Source: Fragum whitleyi (taxonomy: Eukaryota; Mollusca; Bivalvia; Cardiida; Cardiidae). From it: a stretch of 64,000 nucleotides of DNA. The translations under genes and the position numbers were made by a program. Every line of letters starts with the position of its first letter. Position 1 is the stretch's first letter. The stretch covers positions 59,520,187 through 59,584,186 of the forward strand of contig OX411555.1 in the NCBI GenBank assembly GCA_948146395.1, in the 5' to 3' direction. Shown piece by piece: positions 58,930-64,000 of this stretch. The notes under the pieces were generated by a model. That model ran no database searches, was not told the DNA's origin, and saw nothing but the letters and a program-made list of their open reading frames with translations.

Positions 58930-59765
58930 TCATTTTTGGTGAACGAACGTCGTTCACCAGTGTTATATACCATGTCAGGAAAATCCTGTAGGATGTTAAT
59001 ACATTTGAAATAAAGTAGTGCCTCTTAAGATTCAATTTAGTATCTTTCAAGATTTTTCTCCGCAAAATCACTGTTTTATTCCTTAATGGCATGATACAAC
59101 TGTTCTTCATCAATTGAAAAATTCGCCTTGAAAAACACAAAATGATATTGCAATGTTTATCAAGGGAATTTTTGATCGGCGTAAGCTTGTCGAGGGTTTA
59201 GAGCAAAAACAAAGTTTGTGTCTAAACACCGTTGGGACAGATACTATGTTTTTTACCCAAGCCTTCGCTGGTGAAACTTGTAGTAATTAGCCGGAAATAT
59301 GTGTTTATTTAGGTAGTGTCCTCTTGAACTTACATTCGGTAATACTCGGGCGATCTCCGACGTGTCCGACTTAAATGTAGGTTACAAAATCGGCCGAGTT
59401 GAGACGAATGACACATCAAGACACCTTGTGTCATTAGAAACGCGGTTTTACATAACTTTTCAACACGCGACAGTCAGTCTCGAGACGGGTTTTTAGAATT
59501 ATTCGACACGTGTTTTACATGTACATGTACAACCTTTCTTGTACCTTTTATTTGAATAGGGATGAACGCCGCTATTAACATTTTCCTGTAAAATTGTGGT
59601 GGTTGAAGTAGGGCTGTAAGGATACACTCAAATATTCGGTGAACCAAATATCTTATTCCCAGCGAAAACGTATCGTATCCGTCTGTCTCAGGAGCGAATA
59701 TTGGCGAATACCAAATGCGACAGGAACGGAAGATATTTCATTGGGGCCATTCTACTTTGCATTTT
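58930..59765 (-). repeat. Inverted-repeat partner B
   Basis: This is the reverse-complement counterpart of 38.66-38.76 plus 40.30-40.93 kb. It lacks the ~1.5 kb that includes exon 4 and carries a fragment of SINE tail (about 59,555-59,610). It ends with the same 20-base palindrome, at about 58,938. Confidence 0.75.
59555..59610 (-). mobile_element. SINE (family A) tail fragment
   Basis: GAACGCCGCTATTAACATTT then TGTGGTGGTTG resembles the inverted tail of family A. Only about 55 bases remain. Confidence 0.45.
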
Positions 59766-59879
59766 TCAATCTGTAAAACCATATCAATTCAAAATTTTAT
59801 TTGAAAATTAAATAAATGATAGCTAAATATTCAACCCTAGACACCACTCCAATTGACGAGTAGATATTGCCGTGGTCAA

Positions 59880-59898
59880 GGGGGGGGGGGGGGGGGGG
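59880..59898 (+). repeat. Poly-G run
   Basis: Nineteen guanines in a row; the length may be unreliable in the assembly. Confidence 0.9.
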
Positions 59899-59899
59899 A

Positions 59900-61180
59900 C
59901 CAGATCCGTCATGCACTTGTTAACAATTAGACAGGCGGGTTATATATTATTCTGGAAAAGTTATTGCGTTTTATACAGAAATCATAAACATCTTAATCGA
60001 TGAATAAAAGCTGGCTCCACCCTCCCCAAAATACGTTTAGAATGGGTTAACTACAGTTTAAGCAAAAACTAGCTCCGAGCAGAAAAGTCTAATATCAGCC
60101 GAAATACTGTAATTTAAGATATCAATAGTGCCGGAATGATTTTACTGGCATCCAAACTCTTGAAGGTAAAAAATAGGTTCTCGTGCAAAAAATAAACCAA
60201 CAATATAAGAAATTCTCAATTCTTATTGGGGAGAAAGTCGGGAGGAAAAAAAACATTGTATTATACTTAATATACTATTTGTCAGACAAAGTCATGCAAT
60301 TGTTACCTCCTTTTAAAAAAATAAATTTCTTAAATAAGATTCTTATTCGCTTTTGGTGTGGGAATTAGGTTACAAAAATAATAATTATAAAGACTTTTAG
60401 TATGCAGTTTACAATGAAGCAATTATTTAATATAAAAAGTTATACTTAAATTTCTTAACCTTAAACAGAAATTATCTATGAATTATACTAATAGGGCACT
60501 AGACCTTCTTTAATCTATACCTAAATATTTCTCATCCTACAGATAGCCTGTGTTATAAAATTGAATAACGTCAAAAATTGTCAACCACGGAAGAAGTTTT
60601 GGCTTCAGATATGATAAAAATGGATCTCTTAGGTTATGGTTTAAATTATACTTAGCAAAAAAAGAAACTTTACATGACTTATTGAGGGCTGTAGTATCGC
60701 TATGAAACCATAAAGAATACAGATGTTACCATTACATGAAACTTGAAGGCAATGTCCGTCGGTTTATGGAAGGGTCAGTACCGGATGTTTGTAAAATGAG
60801 GTTTTTATTGGTGGTCAAAGGACAATGGGGTCGATTTCGAAAATCACAGAAATGCAATCAAGATTGTCGGTGTTGTTTTGAGTATAAGTCCTTGACGTTT
60901 TCGTGATTAGAGTCGTTCCAAATTCATGATAGACCAACGTCTGAGCTAAATAAGCATACTTGTCTTGCAGTTATCCTTCCTTTGATGAAATGAATTGAAA
61001 AATACGCAATGGTAACAGGACCTCTACATCTCATCTCATCTCGACCGACACTTCATGTGGTTTTAACTGATTTTGTTATATGGGTTTTTATATATATATA
61101 TATTTATGAATATGGGTTTAAAGGTCACTTTCGATAGTTTTACATTTAAAATTCGACCGCTAGTGCACCTATCCTTAGTT
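59900..61180. other. Upstream flank, nothing recognised
   Basis: Very AT-rich with a short (AT)n run near 61.09 kb. Small frames only. Confidence 0.5.
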
Positions 61181-61400
61181 TCTTGTCGTTTCTCACAGTA
61201 AAGCTAGAGCTTTCATCTGAGGCACCAGTCGCCATTCTCTCCTAGGCGTATCACTTGCCAATTGTGTGGGAGAGAAAAGACACTTATCACAAGCCTTTTG
61301 TCAAATATGGGATGAAAGACGGCCGAGACAGAGGTCGAACCCACGACCCGATGAATGAAAACCAGACGCCTAACCGATTGTCCTAACCGGGCGCGGCAGT
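61180..61400 (-). mobile_element. tRNA-derived SINE (family C)
   Basis: The minus-strand head TTAGGACAATCGGTTAGGCG (A box region) and GTGGGTTCGACCTC (B box) is followed by a ~130-base body. No target duplication was identified by eye. Confidence 0.65.
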
Positions 61401-62255
61401 TCTAAACCGAGATGTTAAAATGTGAATTGTCTGTCCCGAGTAGCCAGACTTAAGAGTGGCGTTATAAACAGACATTCAAGCTCTATGTATACCTGTAGTC
61501 TGATTCCTGTCTTTATTCGATTAATGTTACATACCCGTTTCAATAAAAATGTACAAATAATTTTGCTTTTTCGCGCCGATGCTAAGGAATGAGTATGAAT
61601 GTGTAACAAAAATCACTCAAAATGAACTTTGAGTAGCTCAACACGAGTATGTGACCAAAACCGGAAGTTACAGACGCATTAGCTCGGACTCGCTTCAATC
61701 GCGCAAATTCCTGCGACTGTGTAGTCTCTGTAGCTAGTCCAACTAACACATGTAATTAAAGTTGGCCTATAGCCACTGTAAGTCATTCAAAACAGACCAA
61801 CAAGTATGTAAAGTTTCTTTTTTTGCTAAGTATACTATTAATAAATTAACAAATCATAACTTTAAACAACTAGTACAGTTCAGGACTGACTGATATTCAT
61901 AGGTATTTCTTTGGTTGGTACTCAAAGACCTTTTCACCCTCTGAGAAGAAACAAAGAGAGTTTAAAAAAAACGTTAAAACAAATACAACAATTTATATAA
62001 TTGAAATAAGCTTAAACATGATAACAATTACTTTTGAAAAAACAAACACCATTGAATATAGGTTGAAGACAGTTTTAGATAAGATAAGATATATTTTTCC
62101 ATTTATGTTTAATTAATAATTGTACCTATTTCAAGTATGTAAAAGAAATTTTCACAGGGTAACAACTCAAATTCTAACAAATATTATTCTAACATGATTT
62201 TTCCTCTTTCCCTTTCTTTGAATTTGCAGTGAAATTTTGTCGAGACAATGGGAGA

Positions 62256-62612
62256 CTTTTGTGTGTTATCTCCCTTGTTTGTAATATGGATTAAAGCAGA
62301 GGTAATCCAAAATCCTTAGCGGTCCTTTTAGAAATTTTCCTTGGATTTTATCCAAGGTTTCTATGGGGAAGTTGCGAATTTTACTTTTGTAAATACAAAA
62401 TACTTATTAATGCAAATCGTATTTATGAAAAAGTTTTAAACAGCAAAGTAGAAAATAAATATATATTTTACATCAAATGTTTCTTACGAATTACGCAATA
62501 TTTGATTTAGAGCTTATCTTTAAATCTTATAGTGCAAAGGAAATAAGGATAAAACCCAAGAAAACCACTGATTAGGACCGTTCCTCCTTTAGGAGTATTT
62601 CAAGGGAGATAA
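62256..62612. mobile_element. ~360-bp TIR element with GTTATCTCCCTTG ends
   Basis: GTTATCTCCCTTG at the left and CAAGGGAGATAAC at the right are perfect inverted repeats. GGATTTTATCCAAGG inside is a small hairpin. Ends of this sort are widespread in molluscan repeats. It holds no gene. Confidence 0.6.
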
Positions 62613-62637
62613 CCGACCGATATCCCTAATTTACCTA

Positions 62638-62659
62638 TTTTTTTTTTTTTTTTTTTTTT
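62638..62659 (+). repeat. Poly-T run
   Basis: Twenty-two thymines next to a TIR-like repeat. Confidence 0.9.
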
Positions 62660-64000
62660 ACATTCATAATTTCTCTTTTCATTTTGAATTCAATATATCA
62701 CTCTAGAATGCCATCAGGTTCGTTCACCATCAACACTTTCAGTGCTTTGATTAACTAACGTTAGAGTAATCAAGATTTACAAGCCTCTTACGTGTCTCTT
62801 ACAATCTTCGAGGAGGTCCGAAATGATTAACATGCCACTCACTCTGGATGACAACACAATGTTTCCCAAATGTTCGTGGCTGTTTGTCATCTCGATCGTA
62901 AAATTGCTTTGTGCAATATGTACAGTTTTGAAGATCTTGAAACCGACACTTATCCTGATTAGCCCTTTGCTGTTTAATCCCTGCTTTTTTTTCGTGCCTG
63001 TGATTTTATGATTGAGAAAACATTGTGAAAAAAGTAGAAATTGCTTCTGACAAGCAATTTCTTCTTTTTCCACACTATTTTCTACCCTACTGGATGGTTA
63101 TTTTTCAAATTGAATCCACGTTAAATTTTGGTCTGCAAAACCTTTGAATTTGGACAGGTCCAAAATTTTGTGAAACAGGAAAGTGTTAAAACCAAGGCAT
63201 GAAGCCTTGCTCACCGCTCCATCGCTGGCAATTAAACCACTCACCCTAATCAACAAAGCGTTTGAAACGCGACTATAGCGGTCGGTTCTAACGCCCAATT
63301 ACTTCATTCAAGATGGCTTGTGTAAGATAAGAAGCACCTGATTTGTCCGTTACGCCAAGCGTTACTTTTGTAATGAAGTGCATTTGATTTAATTTGATCA
63401 ATAACGAATTCTGGACTTTACTATTGTATCAATATTACCGATACGGATTTTCTTTTTCTACATAAATCGTTTTTTCCAAAATAAAAATGAATTAGTTCAG
63501 TTTATATACGGTAAAGTTTCAATTTTAACAAGTATACACATTACTCATTCAAATGCGTAAAAAAATCATGGCTTTCAACAATTTAGAGCATAACAAAAGG
63601 CTCGTTAAATTTTGTGACGTCGTAATGTTACCAAGCAACGTTTGTAAAAAACAAAAGTGACGGGACAAAGCATAACGCATTTTTTCCGGCTTATTCGTAG
63701 GTTTAGTGCCCGTTTTAAATCGTTCTGTGAATTATTTTACAATATTTGATTAAAATAATATTCTATTCGCCATTTTAGGCAAGTATAGTGTCACGTTCAT
63801 TCGGGCGTAAACATTTGAAGAAATTCCCGAAATGCTTTAACACCATCGTATTTCGCACTTAGGCGTTAAACTATTTGTCAGGTGTCTGCAAGTGTTTACG
63901 CCCTCAAACGTGAATTAACCTTTATAAATTTCAATGTCCGTAACTGCAAACATGAAAAATGACAACATGAAAATATTTTTGAAAAGAAAGATTGGACCGA
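62660..64000. other. Upstream flank, nothing firm
   Basis: GAAATTGCTTCTGACAAGCAATTTC near 63.04-63.06 kb is a small hairpin. CACGTTCATTCGGGCGTAAA (63.79 kb) is loosely inverted at 63.89 kb. No coding signature. Confidence 0.45.

Noticed and set aside
62777..63073. 98-aa minus-strand frame
   Set aside because: It starts in a hairpin-like sequence and shows no family features or conservation evidence.

Overview
The window is eukaryotic, almost certainly from a mollusc and most likely a bivalve. It is AT-rich, short split exons with GT/AG borders are scattered over tens of kilobases, and there is no prokaryotic-style gene. It is packed with tRNA-derived SINEs, foldback elements and short-unit tandem elements of the kind common in bivalve genomes. 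I cannot name the species.

One gene, on the minus strand, takes up most of the window. I could chain 18 coding exons from about 46.78 kb down to position 1, where the gene runs off the edge. Every junction has usable splice sites and the reading phases match throughout (2694 coding bases, 898 residues so far). The order is: a hydrophobic N-terminus with a PAN/Apple-like cysteine domain (exon 1), a linker (exon 2), a small cysteine-rich follistatin/EGF-like piece (exons 3-4), a Sushi/CCP domain (exon 5), then a run of about 150-residue repeat domains (exons 6-18). Exons 6-11 are matched one-to-one by exons 13-18, so a multi-exon cassette has been duplicated. The product looks like a secreted or membrane-anchored extracellular modular protein. 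I do not recognise the repeat domain as a named family.

Upstream of exon 1, a block of about 5-6 kb is present twice in tandem (about 46.4-51.5 kb and 52.36-58.3 kb). Each block carries its own copy of exon 1 with its upstream DNA, so the second copy (52,403-52,748) could serve as an alternative first exon.

The rest is introns and flanks filled with repeats. These include at least seven copies of one tRNA-derived SINE (three with 11-13 bp target-site duplications), at least three other tRNA-headed SINE remnants, and a roughly 125-bp palindromic foldback family, one copy of which is split by a 542-bp CpG-rich transposon. There are several TIR/MITE families, large perfect hairpins, tandem-cored elements at 1.5-2.2, 29.1-30.1, 37.75-38.63, 42.07-44.88, 47.69-48.78 and 49.35-49.71 kb, a 51-bp minisatellite and several microsatellites. 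From 59.8 to 64 kb I see no gene, only repeats.
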